Source: an uncultured Acidobacteriota bacterium (GTDB lineage: Bacteria; Acidobacteriota; Terriglobia; Terriglobales; CAINCZ01). From it: 42,100 nt of DNA. Position numbers and translations under genes: made by a program. The DNA lies in contig CAINCZ010000177.1 of assembly GCA_903847195.1 (NCBI GenBank), positions 1 to 42,100 of the forward strand, written 5' to 3'. The notes below the pieces were generated by a model. That model did no database searches, was not told the DNA's origin, and saw only the letters and a list, made by a program, of their open reading frames with translations. Shown piece by piece: positions 1 to 9,480 of this stretch; position 1 is the stretch's first letter, and each line of letters opens with the position of its first letter.

Positions 1-653
1 CTCAACTAAGACGTTTACACAAATTGTTTGACACTACCCTCATCGCTCTTGAATAGTTTTGTGGCAACCCCCCCCACAGTTGTCGATGCTCAACTGTGGG
101 GGGTGCTCGGCGGGTGGCCCACCCTTTCGCCTGATGTTGGCGAAGGGTGGGGCATGGGAGCCTGCCCAGCATCACCAATCCCGTTTCTGCTCCCACCCGG
201 GTGCCCCAGGTTCGCGCCCCGATGTTGGGCGCTAACCTGGGTTCTGCCCTCCCTCTGATTCGACCCGCAGTGGCGAGCAGCCCCCGCTGCTGGCCCAGAC
301 TTGGCGTTTTCCAACTCAGCGCTTCTTTTCTTCCGGCAGTCCCACCGTCCCCTGCACTTGTCAAGACCCCAGGATCGTCATCTCCGGCCTAACCCACTGC
401 TGCGAAAGCAAATCGAGTCCGCTGGATCATGTCTCACTTACCCCCTCCCGTGCGCCAAAATAGAGGTAGAGGGAAATGAGCGTCCGCTGGCAGTCCAGCC
501 GGACGGCTTGTCGGGCACTCCATGCGGGTCTAAATGCCGGGAAATCCTTTGGAATCTATATGTTGACCTTTAAGCCCAATGGATTCCTTGATTTAGCCCC
601 GCATCGGTGCTTAACCTGCTGAAAACAAAAGATCGAGGGGGAGGGGGGTATCC
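1..653. other. Gene-free region with several palindromes
   Basis: I find no convincing gene here. The open frames on both strands lack ribosome binding sites and have compositions typical of chance frames in GC-rich DNA. The stretch holds three consecutive long palindromes (70-241), a further hairpin at 481-505 (CGTCCGCTGG/CCAG-C-CGGACG with loop CAGT), and near its end the ribosome binding site of the next gene. It could be an intergenic repeat cluster or part of a structured RNA. The left edge is cut by the window, so an upstream gene may lie just outside. Confidence 0.5.
70..241. repeat. Three consecutive palindromes with related loops
   Basis: Hairpin A pairs 70-82 with 91-103 (13 perfect pairs, loop TCGATGCT). 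Hairpin B pairs 118-131 with 139-151 (one bulged T, loop TGATGTT). Hairpin C pairs 205-219 with 227-241 (15 pairs, one mismatch, loop CGATGTT). The stems are unrelated in sequence (CCCCCCACAGTTG, CCCACCCTTTCGCC, CCCAGGTTCGCGCCC) but the loops share Y-GATG-Y-T. Stem divergence with loop conservation points to selection or copying of the hairpin form. They may be a dispersed palindromic repeat family or an array of RNA hairpins. Confidence 0.75.
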
Positions 654-998
654 ATGTCCGAGCCCAATTCGGGAGAGAGATTCCTTTGCATGCACATCAA
701 GGCCAACGGCATCCAGTGCGGTTCACCCGCCTGGGGACGCCGCCGCCATTGCTACTTCCACGCCATCATGCGCGAACGCGCCCTTCGCCGCGGTCAGGCC
801 GCTAAGCCCGAAGCCAGTTTCCCCCTCCTCGAGGACGCCAACGCCATTCAAGTCGTCCTCATGCAGACCATCGATGACATCGCCCACAACCGACTCGACC
901 GCAAGCAGGCCGCGCTGATCCTCTATGCGCTGCAAACGGCGTCAATAAACCTGCGCCACACCAACTTCGAGCCCATGTCCCTCTGGGACGAGGATTGA
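654..998 (+). CDS. Small conserved-unknown protein with Cys/His cluster
   Basis: The protein has 114 residues. A strong purine-rich ribosome binding site (GGGGGAGGGG, about 637-648) sits just before the ATG, which fixes the start. Residues about 12-36 hold a Cys/His arrangement (CMHIKANGIQC, then HCYFH) that resembles a small zinc-binding knuckle; this is a reading of spacing only. The middle is basic (RERALRRG) and the C-terminal half looks helical and ends acidic. I do not recognise a named family, and no neighbour indicates a role. Codon use matches the GC-rich surroundings. A nucleic-acid-binding role is conceivable from the zinc-like cluster but is not shown. Confidence 0.75.
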   Translation: MSEPNSGERFLCMHIKANGIQCGSPAWGRRRHCYFHAIMRERALRRGQAAKPEASFPLLEDANAIQVVLMQTIDDIAHNRLDRKQAALILYALQTASINLRHTNFEPMSLWDED

Positions 999-1043
999 CG
1001 CCTCGCAGCCAGCCTTCCCCGTGCCGCTCCGCCGACCCCACGC

Positions 1044-1049
1044 TACAAT
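1044..1049 (+). promoter_or_regulatory. -10-like TACAAT 6 nt before ATG 1056
   Basis: TACAAT lies exactly 6 nt upstream of the start codon at 1056 and there is no Shine-Dalgarno sequence. Transcription would start at or next to the A of ATG, as in leaderless mRNAs. No good -35 is visible. The same spacing recurs at several other genes in the window. Confidence 0.5.
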
Positions 1050-1055
1050 CCACCC

Positions 1056-1666
1056 ATGCCCAACGGCTACGAGCAAATCTATCTCGCCCTGATTCCGCGG
1101 CTGGCGGCCTGCGATCTGGCTGCGAACGCCCCTCGTCTCGGCCTCGAGGTTACGGCGGACGGCGCGCTGCGGGCGGAGTTGTTCGGTCGCCAGTATGTGG
1201 TCAGCGCCGCCGGGGTTGACGCCGTCGATGGTGCGGCGGCCGACCCGAACGAGCGCAGCCTGGTCGCCATCTACGCGATCTCGGGCGGGCAGGGGGACCC
1301 GGGCGACGACTTTGTGCCGGTCTTCCGCCTCTATGCAGGGGTGGACGGCGGCACCTTTGACAAGATGCGGCTGCACGCGGGACTGCTCGATGAGTTCGCG
1401 GCGACGGTGCGAGGTTCGAGCGGGCGGCCCGGTGGCTGGGCGGAGTGCTGACCGAGAGCAGTCCCGAGCGCGGGCGCTGCTGGGATTTCCGGTTGCTGCC
1501 CAGGATCGCGGCCCGCGTGGTCTGGCACGAGGCCGACGACGAGTTTCCGGCCGACGTGCAGGTACTGTTCGACCGGGGAGCGCTCCGTTTTCTGGAATTC
1601 GAGTGCCTCGTGGTGCTGGCCGGGCGCTTTGCCGAAGCGCTGATCCTCGCCGGACGTGCGACTTAA
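1056..1666 (+). pseudogene. DUF3786-like protein gene split by a frameshift
   Basis: Frame 1056-1451 starts MPNGYEQIYLALIPRL and runs well to about codon 116, then reads nonsense to a stop at 1449-1451. From 1415 the +2-shifted frame continues sensibly (FERAARWLGGVLTE, then LPRIAARVVWHEADDEFP, VLFDRGAL) to the TAA at 1664-1666. Joined, the product would be about 203 residues, the usual size for DUF3786-type proteins, whose C-terminal half typically carries a W-x-x-DDEFP-like stretch. The break lies between about 1395 and 1415. It could be a sequencing or assembly indel, a true mutation or, least likely, programmed frameshifting; I see no slippery heptamer. The function of the family is unknown to me. 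Confidence 0.65.
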
Positions 1667-1710
1667 TTGCCGCCGCAAATGAAAACACCGCAGACAATCG
1701 GCGAGCAGAC

Positions 1711-1750
1711 AAAAACCCCGTCCCGGCGGGTGGGCGCCAAGACGGGGCTT
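1711..1750 (-). terminator. Intrinsic terminator of the 1790-2125 gene
   Basis: On the minus strand a GC-rich stem (GCCCCGTC with GACGGGG, 1741-1748 with 1716-1722) is followed by TTTTT. It lies about 40 nt past the stop of the minus-strand gene. Confidence 0.7.
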
Positions 1751-1789
1751 TCGCTACTGCAAACTGGGGAGAGGCCGGGGCGGCGCTGC

Positions 1790-2125
1790 TTAGGCGGCGG
1801 CCGTGGCGACCGATGCGGCGGCGCGTACGGCCATGATGGCCGGGGCTTCTTCCATCGGGGAAACCGGCACTTCGGCGAAGCTGAACTGGCTCATCACGCG
1901 GCCGACGATCAGCTTGCGGACCTGGTTTTCGCGGTTCGCCCAGACGGCGTCGCTCAGCAGCAGGGCGCAATCGCCCAGCAGGTCGTGCAGCTCCTGGTTG
2001 GTCGGGGCCTGGCCGGTGCGCAGGGCGCGGCGCGCGTCGTTGATGCGGGTGGTCAGAGCGGAGCTCACCAGGACGTCCTCGCGGCTCACGTTTTCTTCGC
2101 GGTTGATCTGTTCGTTGTAAGTCAT
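1790..2125 (-). CDS. Small unknown protein
   Basis: The 111-residue product starts MTYNEQINREENVSRED. The ATG is preceded by a clear ribosome binding site (AAAGGAGAGG) about 6 nt upstream. The sequence is mostly helical and soluble-looking, with an Ala-rich C-terminal tail (AVRAAASVATAAA) and no signal peptide, membrane segment or catalytic motif that I can name. The gene stands alone as a transcription unit: a consensus-like promoter at 2198-2225 with a leader of about 65 nt, and an intrinsic terminator downstream. The complete promoter-RBS-terminator set and the good codon use make it a real and probably well-expressed gene. The function is not recognisable. Confidence 0.8.
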   Translation of the reverse strand: MTYNEQINREENVSREDVLVSSALTTRINDARRALRTGQAPTNQELHDLLGDCALLLSDAVWANRENQVRKLIVGRVMSQFSFAEVPVSPMEEAPAIMAVRAAASVATAAA

Positions 2126-2197
2126 GATGGCCTCTCCTTTTTTACTTCTTTGTGTCCTACTATACGGGACATCTGACCCGCATCTCAGGACAGTTGA

Positions 2198-2225
2198 AGT
2201 ATGCCTGAGTTTTAAAAAATGTCAA
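2198..2225 (-). promoter_or_regulatory. Sigma70-like promoter for the 1790-2125 gene
   Basis: On the minus strand a perfect -35 TTGACA (2220-2225) is followed after 16 nt by CATACT (2198-2203). A second possible -10, TATAGT, lies closer to the gene at about 2158-2163. The flanking DNA is unusually AT-rich (runs of A and T at 2212-2245), like an UP element. Confidence 0.6.
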
Positions 2226-2513
2226 CACTTTTTTTAAGAATTTTTCTGCGCCACCACGAAAAACTCTAAGTCGTTGATTATTCGGATCAACACCTCGCGA
2301 CCTGCCCGCCCGCCACACCGCTCCCCTCTCCGAAGGTTCCCGGAGAGTAACCAGCCCAGCGCGCGAAGATCCAAATCTGGCGCATTCGTCCCTCTCCGGT
2401 CTGCCCAAAGCGGCGCGCAACCCTCAACTCATCAACTTCGGCTATTTTCGCTGCCATCTTTATAGGCGTGATTCACCGGGGGAATTCGCCGCGCCGCCCT
2501 CTGGGCAATGCGT
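2226..2513. other. Intergenic stretch, nothing recognised
   Basis: About 290 nt lie between the divergent promoter and ddl. They begin AT-rich and become GC-rich. I see no gene, tRNA or strong hairpin. The one minus-strand frame here has no ribosome binding site. Confidence 0.5.
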
Positions 2514-2519
2514 TATTCT
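2514..2519 (+). promoter_or_regulatory. -10-like TATTCT 6 nt before ddl
   Basis: TATTCT ends 6 nt before the ATG at 2526 and no Shine-Dalgarno sequence is present, so the gene may be transcribed leaderless. Confidence 0.4.
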
Positions 2520-2525
2520 GCGTTC

Positions 2526-3662
<1,137 letters not shown>

Positions 3663-4454
3663 TCAGGCTTCGACGATCTCGGGCGTGGCCTCAAGCAGCG
3701 TGCGCGTGTAAGGATGCGCGGGCGCTGTGGTGATCTGCTCGGTATCGCCGACCTCCACCAGCTTGCCGTGGTACATGACGGCGATGCGCGTCGAGAGATA
3801 GCGCACGACCGGGATGGCGTGCGAGATAAACAGGTAGGTCAGCCGGAAATCGCGCTGCAGTTGCGCCAGCAGGTTGATGATCTGCGCGCCCACGCTGACA
3901 TCGAGCGCCGAGACCGGCTCGTCGCAGACGATGAAGCGCGGACGCAGGGCCAGTGCCCGGGCGATGCCGATGCGCTGCCGCTGTCCGCCGCTGAACTCGT
4001 GGGGATAGCGCGCCAGCGCCGACTCATCCATTCCCACCGCGTTCATCAGCTCGCGCACCCGTCGTCGGCGCTCGTCGCCTGAACCGGGCTCGTGGATGAC
4101 CAGCGGCTCGGCCACGATCTGCTCGACCGTCATGCGCGGATCGAGTGAGCCGAAGGGGTCCTGAAAGATCATCTGCATTTGGCGGCGCAGCTGGCGCATG
4201 TCGCCGCCGCCGGCGGTAAACACATCTTGACCGTCGAATAGCACCGTGCCGGCGTCGGGTTGAATCAGCCGCAGAATCAGCCGACCGAGCGTGCTCTTGC
4301 CAGAGCCAGATTCACCCACCAGGCCGAGTGTCTCGCCGGGTTCAATCGCTAGCGAAACGTCATCGACCGCCCGTACCTCGCCGCGCGCGCCACCAAACAA
4401 GGTAGAGCAGAGCGGGAACGACTTCGACAGGCGGCGGACCTCGATGAGTGCCAT
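3663..4454 (-). CDS. Peptide-type ABC transporter ATP-binding protein
   Basis: This 263-residue cytoplasmic ATPase is of the OppF/DppF type. It has Walker [10 protein letters not shown] (47-55), Q-loop IFQDP (about 96-100), signature SGGQRQR (about 155-161), Walker B FIVCDEP followed by the SALD D-loop, and the H-loop SH (211-212). The C-terminus holds the [11 protein letters not shown] stretch typical of oligopeptide/dipeptide importers. Such subunits normally work with a second ATPase, two permeases and a binding protein; none lies in this window, so it is an orphan that may serve a transporter encoded elsewhere. It is convergent with ddl, stop against stop. Confidence 0.9.
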   Translation of the reverse strand: MALIEVRRLSKSFPLCSTLFGGARGEVRAVDDVSLAIEPGETLGLVGESGSGKSTLGRLILRLIQPDAGTVLFDGQDVFTAGGGDMRQLRRQMQMIFQDPFGSLDPRMTVEQIVAEPLVIHEPGSGDERRRRVRELMNAVGMDESALARYPHEFSGGQRQRIGIARALALRPRFIVCDEPVSALDVSVGAQIINLLAQLQRDFRLTYLFISHAIPVVRYLSTRIAVMYHGKLVEVGDTEQITTAPAHPYTRTLLEATPEIVEA

Positions 4455-4522
4455 CGCCAGCAGCTTAACAGGAACATCCCACCAAATTCGCGGAGTTTCT
4501 GATGACAGAAGAAAGTCAATAT

Positions 4523-4563
4523 CCCCACCCTAACGCGCCAAAGGCGGGCGCGTGAGGATGGGG
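4523..4563. repeat. Palindrome upstream of mfd (loop AAAGGC)
   Basis: The left arm CCCCACCCTAACGCGCC (4523-4539) pairs with 4546-4563 across the loop AAAGGC, with two mismatches. It is followed by CACCCGC. A close relative lies at 24490-24530, and palindromes with different stems but the same loop lie at 24427-24454 and 38420-38451. Confidence 0.75.
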
Positions 4564-4574
4564 CACCCGCCTGC

Positions 4575-4580
4575 TAGAAT
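4575..4580 (+). promoter_or_regulatory. -10-like TAGAAT before mfd
   Basis: TAGAAT ends 9 nt before the ATG of mfd, so the transcript would have a leader of only a few nucleotides. No -35 is evident. Confidence 0.4.
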
Positions 4581-4589
4581 GATGGAGCA

Positions 4590-7500
4590 ATGGTGCTCCC
4601 TTTCGTCCGCGAATTCTTCGCGGACCTGGAAAAGACTTCGGCCTTCACGCGCGCCGCACCCCACCTGAAACCCGGCGCGGGACGGACGAGTGTGTCCGGA
4701 CTCACCCCCACGGCCAAGGCCCTGCTGATTGCCATGCTGCAACGCGTGGCCGCGCGGCGTTTGATCGTGGTGGTGCGCAGCAACCGCGCGATGGATGAGC
4801 TGCTTCCGCTGGTGCAGGCCTGCTGCGAGCTGACCGGCGGCACCCTACCGGAGTCGGTGGTGGCGCTACCTACGCGCGACGTGCTGCCGTTTCAGAATCT
4901 GTCGCCGCATCCGGAAATTCAGGAAGCCCGCGCTACGGCCCTGTGGAAGATCGCCACGGGCACGGCCGAGATCGTGCTTACGCCGGTGGTCGGCAGCGCC
5001 ATGCTGCTGCGCTCGGCCGAGTACTACGCCAACCAGGCGAGGGTGGTGCGGCGCAATGAGCCGCTCAACGTCGACGACCTGATCCAGCAATTGAATACGT
5101 CGGGCTACACCCGCGCCGATGTGGTCGAGATGCCGGGCGAGTACGCGATGCGCGGCGGCATCCTCGACGTGTATCCGCCGGAGGCCGACCGCCCGCTGCG
5201 GCTGGAGTTTTTCGGTGACGAGGTGGAGTCGATCCGCAAGTTTGACCCGGCGACGCAGCGCTCGTCGGCCTCCGTCGACGAGGCCGTGCTGCTGCCGCTC
5301 ACCGATACGCCGGTGACGGAGGAGGTGCTGGCAGCCATTCATGCCCGCCTCAGCGGCAAGCGCATTGCCGGCTCCGAGCAGGCGATTGAAGAGGCGTTGC
5401 GCGCCGGAGGCGTGACCGTGTTTCCGGGCTGGGAGTTCTACGCGCCGCTGGCAGGCGAGGGGAGCGCGGCGGGCACTGGCCGCGCGCAGCCGGGCACCGG
5501 CACGCTGTTTGAGCTGATGCCGGACGCCGCCGTCATCGTGCTGGAGCCAAGCGAGGTGCGCGACGAGTTTGACCACGTCTGGGAGCGCATCGAGCAGGCG
5601 CACGAGCGCAGCGGCATCGGCAACCTGGTACGTCCCGCAGATCTCTATCTTTCGCCCGAAGTTTGGCAGCTGCGCATCGCCGCCCTTGCGGGGCTCGACC
5701 TGGAGCACCTGGGCTTCGATGTTGGCGGAGCCTTCTCGACCTTCGCCGGCGAGCTGATTGATCCGGAAGTGGCCCAGGCAGCGGCGGAGAAACCGCCGGA
5801 GTACACGGCGCTGCACCTGAATTCGCAGCCCGCGCAGCGCTTCCACGGCTCGGTGCCCGCGATGGTGGAGCAGGCCAGGAAGCTCACCGCCGAAGGCAAG
5901 CGCGTGGTGTTTGCCGTGGCCACCAATGGCGATGTGGAGCGGATGGCCGACATCTTCACCGAGTACTCGGTCAGCTTCCGCCTGGGCAGCCGCACGCCGA
6001 AACCCGGCGTGAGCGAAAACTACCTGGACGAGGCGGCCTACTTCGCGGGCAACATTTCGGTGCCCACGATTGTGAAGGCGTTTGTGCCCGACGGCGTGGT
6101 GTTGCCGGAGGCGAACCTCGCGCTGTTCGGCGCCAACGACCTGTTCGACGAGGCCGACGCCGCCAGCCAGCGCCCGCAACAGCGCAAGTCGAAGACCTCG
6201 GCCTTTCTCTCCGATTTCCGCGACCTGGCGGTGGACGACTACGTGGTCCACGTGGAGCATGGCATCGGCCAGTACAAGGGACTGCGCGAAATCGCGCAGG
6301 ATGACCAGGGCAACGCCGAGTTCATGATTTTGGAGTACGCCGAAGGCGCGCGCCTGTACGTGCCGCTGACGCGGCTGGACCTGGTGCAGAAGTTCCGCTC
6401 GTCGGAAGGCGCCAAGCCATCGCTGTCGCGGCTGGGCACGCAAGGGTGGGGCAAGACCAAGGCCAAGGTCAAGAAGGCCATGAAGGACATGGCCGAGGAG
6501 CTGCTCAAGCTCTACGCGGTGCGCCGCACCGCGCAAGGCCACGCCTTCCCGCCCGACAGCCAATGGCAGCGCGAGTTTGAGGACGCCTTCGAGTTTCAGG
6601 AGACGCCCGACCAGGAGCAGGCCATCGCCGACGTGAAGACCGACATGGAGGCCGGTACGCCGATGGACCGCCTGCTGTGCGGCGACGTGGGATACGGCAA
6701 GACCGAGGTGGCCATGCGCGCCGCCTTCAAAGCCGTGGGCGACAGCCTGCAGGTGGCGGTGCTGGCTCCGACGACGGTGCTGGCCTTCCAGCACTTTGAG
6801 ACCTTCAAGCGCCGCTTTGCCGCCTTCCCCGTCAACATCGACATGATCTCGCGCTTCCGCAACGCGAAGCAGCAGAAAGAGATCGTCGAGCGGGTGGAGG
6901 CGGGCAAGGTAGATATACTCATCGGCACCCACCGGCTGCTGTCGAAGGACATCAAGTTTCCGCACCTGGGCCTGGTCGTCATTGATGAAGAGCAGCGCTT
7001 CGGGGTGCGCCACAAGGAGCGCCTGAAGCAGATGCGGCGCGAGGTGGATGTGCTGACCATGTCGGCGACGCCCATCCCGCGCACGCTGCACATGTCGATG
7101 GTAGGGCTGCGCGACATGAGCGTCATCGAGACGCCGCCGAAGGACCGCATGGCGATCCAGACGGTGGTGGCCGCGTGGGATGAGGAACTGGTCCGCAACG
7201 CGATCGAGCACGAGCTCGACCGCGGCGGGCAGGTCTACCTGGTCCACAACCGCGTGGAGTCGATTTACGAGATCGCCGCCCGCGCGCAGGAGATGGTGCC
7301 GCGCGCGCGCGTGCTGGTGGGCCACGGGCAGATGCACGAAGCCGAACTGGAGAAGGTGATGCTGGGCTTCATCCGCCATGAAGCCGACGTCCTGGTGGCG
7401 ACCACCATCATCGAAAACGGGCTCGACATCCCGCTCTGCAACACCATCCTCATCAACCGCGCCGACCGTCATGGATTGAGCGAGCTCTACCAGTTGCGCG

Positions 7501-8234
7501 GGCGCGTGGGGCGCTCCAACCGCCGCGCGTATGCCTATCTGCTGGTGCCGCCGCTGGCCGAACTGACGCCCATTGCGCGACGCAGGCTGGCGGCGCTCAA
7601 GGAGTTCAGCGATCTGGGCGCGGGCTTCAAGATCGCCGCGCTCGACATGGAACTGCGCGGCGCCGGCAACCTGCTGGGCGGCGAGCAGAGCGGCCACATC
7701 GAGGCCGTAGGCTTCGAGCTTTATACCTCGATGTTGGAGCGCGCCATCCAGGAGCTGCGCGGCGAAGAGCAGCCCGATGCGATTGAAGCGCAGCTCAATC
7801 TTGGCATCGATATCCGCATTCCCGCCGGATACATTCCGGAAGAGAACCAGCGCCTGCGCATGTACAAGCGGATGGCCGGCGTGGAAAGCGAGCAGCGGCT
7901 GGAAGACGTGCAGGCCGAGATGCAGGACCGGTACGGTCCGCTGCCGGAGGCGGTCAGGAACCTGGCGTCGTATGCGGCCCTGCGCCTGCTCTCGCGCCGG
8001 CTGGGGGTGGCCGCCATCGACCGCCGCCGCGACCAGATTGCCGTCAAGTTTACGCAGCAGGCGGCAGTGGATCCGCAAAAACTGGCGCGTTTTGTGGCCT
8101 CTAACCGCGGCACGCAGTTCACCCCCGCGGGCCTGCTGAAGTTCCAGCTGCGCGAAACCGCGCAGGAGCAGATGCTGCTGCGGCTGCGGCAGGTGCTGGA
8201 AGAACTGGCGGCCGAGCAATTGCCAACGGCCTGA
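4590..8234 (+). CDS. mfd: Transcription-repair coupling factor
   Basis: Mfd is a DNA translocase that displaces RNA polymerase stalled at lesions and recruits UvrA. The product has 1214 residues, normal for the family. The N-terminal UvrB-like module occupies about 1-400. The RNA-polymerase-interacting domain starts near residue 540 (DDYVVHVEHGIGQYKGL). The RecG-like helicase core has Walker A GDVGYGKTE at 698-706, the DEEQ box at 799-802 and motif III SATPIPRTLH. The C-terminal TRCF domain covers about the last 120 residues. The start at 4590 puts the ORF just downstream of a TAGAAT hexamer and a palindromic repeat. It is probably transcribed on its own; purM follows after 114 nt with its own TAAAAT. 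Confidence 0.97.
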   Translation: MVLPFVREFFADLEKTSAFTRAAPHLKPGAGRTSVSGLTPTAKALLIAMLQRVAARRLIVVVRSNRAMDELLPLVQACCELTGGTLPESVVALPTRDVLPFQNLSPHPEIQEARATALWKIATGTAEIVLTPVVGSAMLLRSAEYYANQARVVRRNEPLNVDDLIQQLNTSGYTRADVVEMPGEYAMRGGILDVYPPEADRPLRLEFFGDEVESIRKFDPATQRSSASVDEAVLLPLTDTPVTEEVLAAIHARLSGKRIAGSEQAIEEALRAGGVTVFPGWEFYAPLAGEGSAAGTGRAQPGTGTLFELMPDAAVIVLEPSEVRDEFDHVWERIEQAHERSGIGNLVRPADLYLSPEVWQLRIAALAGLDLEHLGFDVGGAFSTFAGELIDPEVAQAAAEKPPEYTALHLNSQPAQRFHGSVPAMVEQARKLTAEGKRVVFAVATNGDVERMADIFTEYSVSFRLGSRTPKPGVSENYLDEAAYFAGNISVPTIVKAFVPDGVVLPEANLALFGANDLFDEADAASQRPQQRKSKTSAFLSDFRDLAVDDYVVHVEHGIGQYKGLREIAQDDQGNAEFMILEYAEGARLYVPLTRLDLVQKFRSSEGAKPSLSRLGTQGWGKTKAKVKKAMKDMAEELLKLYAVRRTAQGHAFPPDSQWQREFEDAFEFQETPDQEQAIADVKTDMEAGTPMDRLLCGDVGYGKTEVAMRAAFKAVGDSLQVAVLAPTTVLAFQHFETFKRRFAAFPVNIDMISRFRNAKQQKEIVERVEAGKVDILIGTHRLLSKDIKFPHLGLVVIDEEQRFGVRHKERLKQMRREVDVLTMSATPIPRTLHMSMVGLRDMSVIETPPKDRMAIQTVVAAWDEELVRNAIEHELDRGGQVYLVHNRVESIYEIAARAQEMVPRARVLVGHGQMHEAELEKVMLGFIRHEADVLVATTIIENGLDIPLCNTILINRADRHGLSELYQLRGRVGRSNRRAYAYLLVPPLAELTPIARRRLAALKEFSDLGAGFKIAALDMELRGAGNLLGGEQSGHIEAVGFELYTSMLERAIQELRGEEQPDAIEAQLNLGIDIRIPAGYIPEENQRLRMYKRMAGVESEQRLEDVQAEMQDRYGPLPEAVRNLASYAALRLLSRRLGVAAIDRRRDQIAVKFTQQAAVDPQKLARFVASNRGTQFTPAGLLKFQLRETAQEQMLLRLRQVLEELAAEQLPTA

Positions 8235-8348
8235 AACCAGCCGTTCCGTGAGCCGCTCGGCCCGGTTGGTGTTAAAATCAATTTTCTTCCCTCTTCCCAA
8301 CGACGTTCGTGCGTTGCGCGAAGAACTCTGTATGCAAGGATCGCCGGC

Positions 8349-9398
8349 TTGGCAGATACAACAAATCGCGAACCCATCACTTACGCCGACGCCGGGGTCA
8401 ACATTGACCAGGGCAACCGCACCAAGCAGCGCATCAAGTACCTGGCGCACAAGACCTTCACCAAGAATGTGCTGAGCGAAATCGGCAGCTTCGGCGGCAT
8501 GTTTGCGCTGGATCTGGTGAAGTACAAGAACCCCGTGCTCGTCTCGAGCGTGGACGGCGTCGGTACCAAGCTCAAGGTGGCCTTTGAAATGGGCGTTCAC
8601 CACACGGTCGGAGCCGACCTGGTGAACCACTGCGTCAACGACATTGCCGTGCAGGGCGCGGCTCCGCTGATCTTCATGGACTACTTCGCCACCGGCAAGC
8701 TGGTGCCGGAGATTGCGGAGCGGGTCGTCAGCGGACTGGCCGATGCCTGCAAGCACAACGGCTGCGCGCTGATCGGCGGCGAGACGGCCGAGATGCCCGG
8801 TTTCTATCCCGATGGCGAGTACGATCTGGCCGGCTTCATCGTCGGCGTGGTCGAGCGCGAAAAGGTCGTCACCGGCAAGGACGTACAGGTGGGCGACGTG
8901 CTCGTCGGCCTGCCCTCCAACGGCCTGCACACCAACGGCTATTCGCTGGCCCGCAAGCTGCTGTTTGAGATTGCGCGCTATTCGCCCGAGACCTACGTCA
9001 CCGAGCTGAAGAGCAAAGTCGGCACCGAGCTGATGCGTACGCACCGCAGCTACTGGCCGATCGTGAAGAAGCTGCTCGACGCCGAAACCGTCGTGGCCCT
9101 GGCTCACATCACCGGCGGCGGCATCACCGAGAACCTGCCGCGCGTATTGCCCAAGGGCACCGGCGCGATCGTGGAACTGGGCAACTGGCCCAAGCAGCCG
9201 ATCTTCGACCACCTGCAGGCGCTGGGCAATATCGAGGTGGCGGAGATGATGCGCACCTTCAATATGGGCATCGGCATGGTGCTGGTCGTGCCTCCGGCGA
9301 AGTACAAGAAGCTGCAGGGCATTCTGGACCGCGCCGGCGAGAAGATGTTTGCCATCGGGCGCATCGTCAAAGGCGAACGCAAGGTCACCTACTGCTGA
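8349..9398 (+). CDS. purM: Phosphoribosylformylglycinamidine cyclo-ligase
   Basis: AIR synthetase closes the imidazole ring of FGAM with ATP, the fifth step of de novo purine synthesis. The 349-residue protein shows the ITYADAGV N-terminus, SSVDGVGTK, GGETAEMPGFY, GLHTNGYSLAR and ITGGGITENLPR, all hallmarks of PurM. The start is a TTG at 8349 with AAGGA about 8 nt upstream (8337-8341). A TAAAAT (8273-8278) could be the -10 of a leader of about 65 nt. purN follows 82 nt later on the same strand, so the two genes probably form one purine unit. Confidence 0.96.
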   Translation: MADTTNREPITYADAGVNIDQGNRTKQRIKYLAHKTFTKNVLSEIGSFGGMFALDLVKYKNPVLVSSVDGVGTKLKVAFEMGVHHTVGADLVNHCVNDIAVQGAAPLIFMDYFATGKLVPEIAERVVSGLADACKHNGCALIGGETAEMPGFYPDGEYDLAGFIVGVVEREKVVTGKDVQVGDVLVGLPSNGLHTNGYSLARKLLFEIARYSPETYVTELKSKVGTELMRTHRSYWPIVKKLLDAETVVALAHITGGGITENLPRVLPKGTGAIVELGNWPKQPIFDHLQALGNIEVAEMMRTFNMGIGMVLVVPPAKYKKLQGILDRAGEKMFAIGRIVKGERKVTYC

Positions 9399-9480
9399 CC
9401 CGTCGTTGAATTAAGTGTTGTCATCCTGAGAAGCGTCCAAAGCCCGCGACGAAGGAGCTGCTTTTCGCGCCGCGTTCTAT

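Noticed and set aside
70..241. A CRISPR array
   Set aside because: The palindromes do not repeat the same sequence and there are no uniform spacers or cas genes.
942..1970. A 342-codon minus-strand frame
   Set aside because: It spans three genes, overlaps the DUF3786-like gene and is Arg/Pro-rich without motifs.
4866..9212. A 1448-codon open frame on the minus strand
   Set aside because: It is a shadow of mfd and purM. GC-rich codon bias removes stops from the antisense frame, and the translation is low-complexity (His/Arg/Gln/Val) with no family motif.
9418..9470. A TGTCATCCTGAG..GAAGGAGCTGC stretch that looks like a dispersed repeat
   Set aside because: Such text is frequent in Acidobacteria intergenic DNA as I remember it, but only one copy lies in this window, so I cannot call a repeat.
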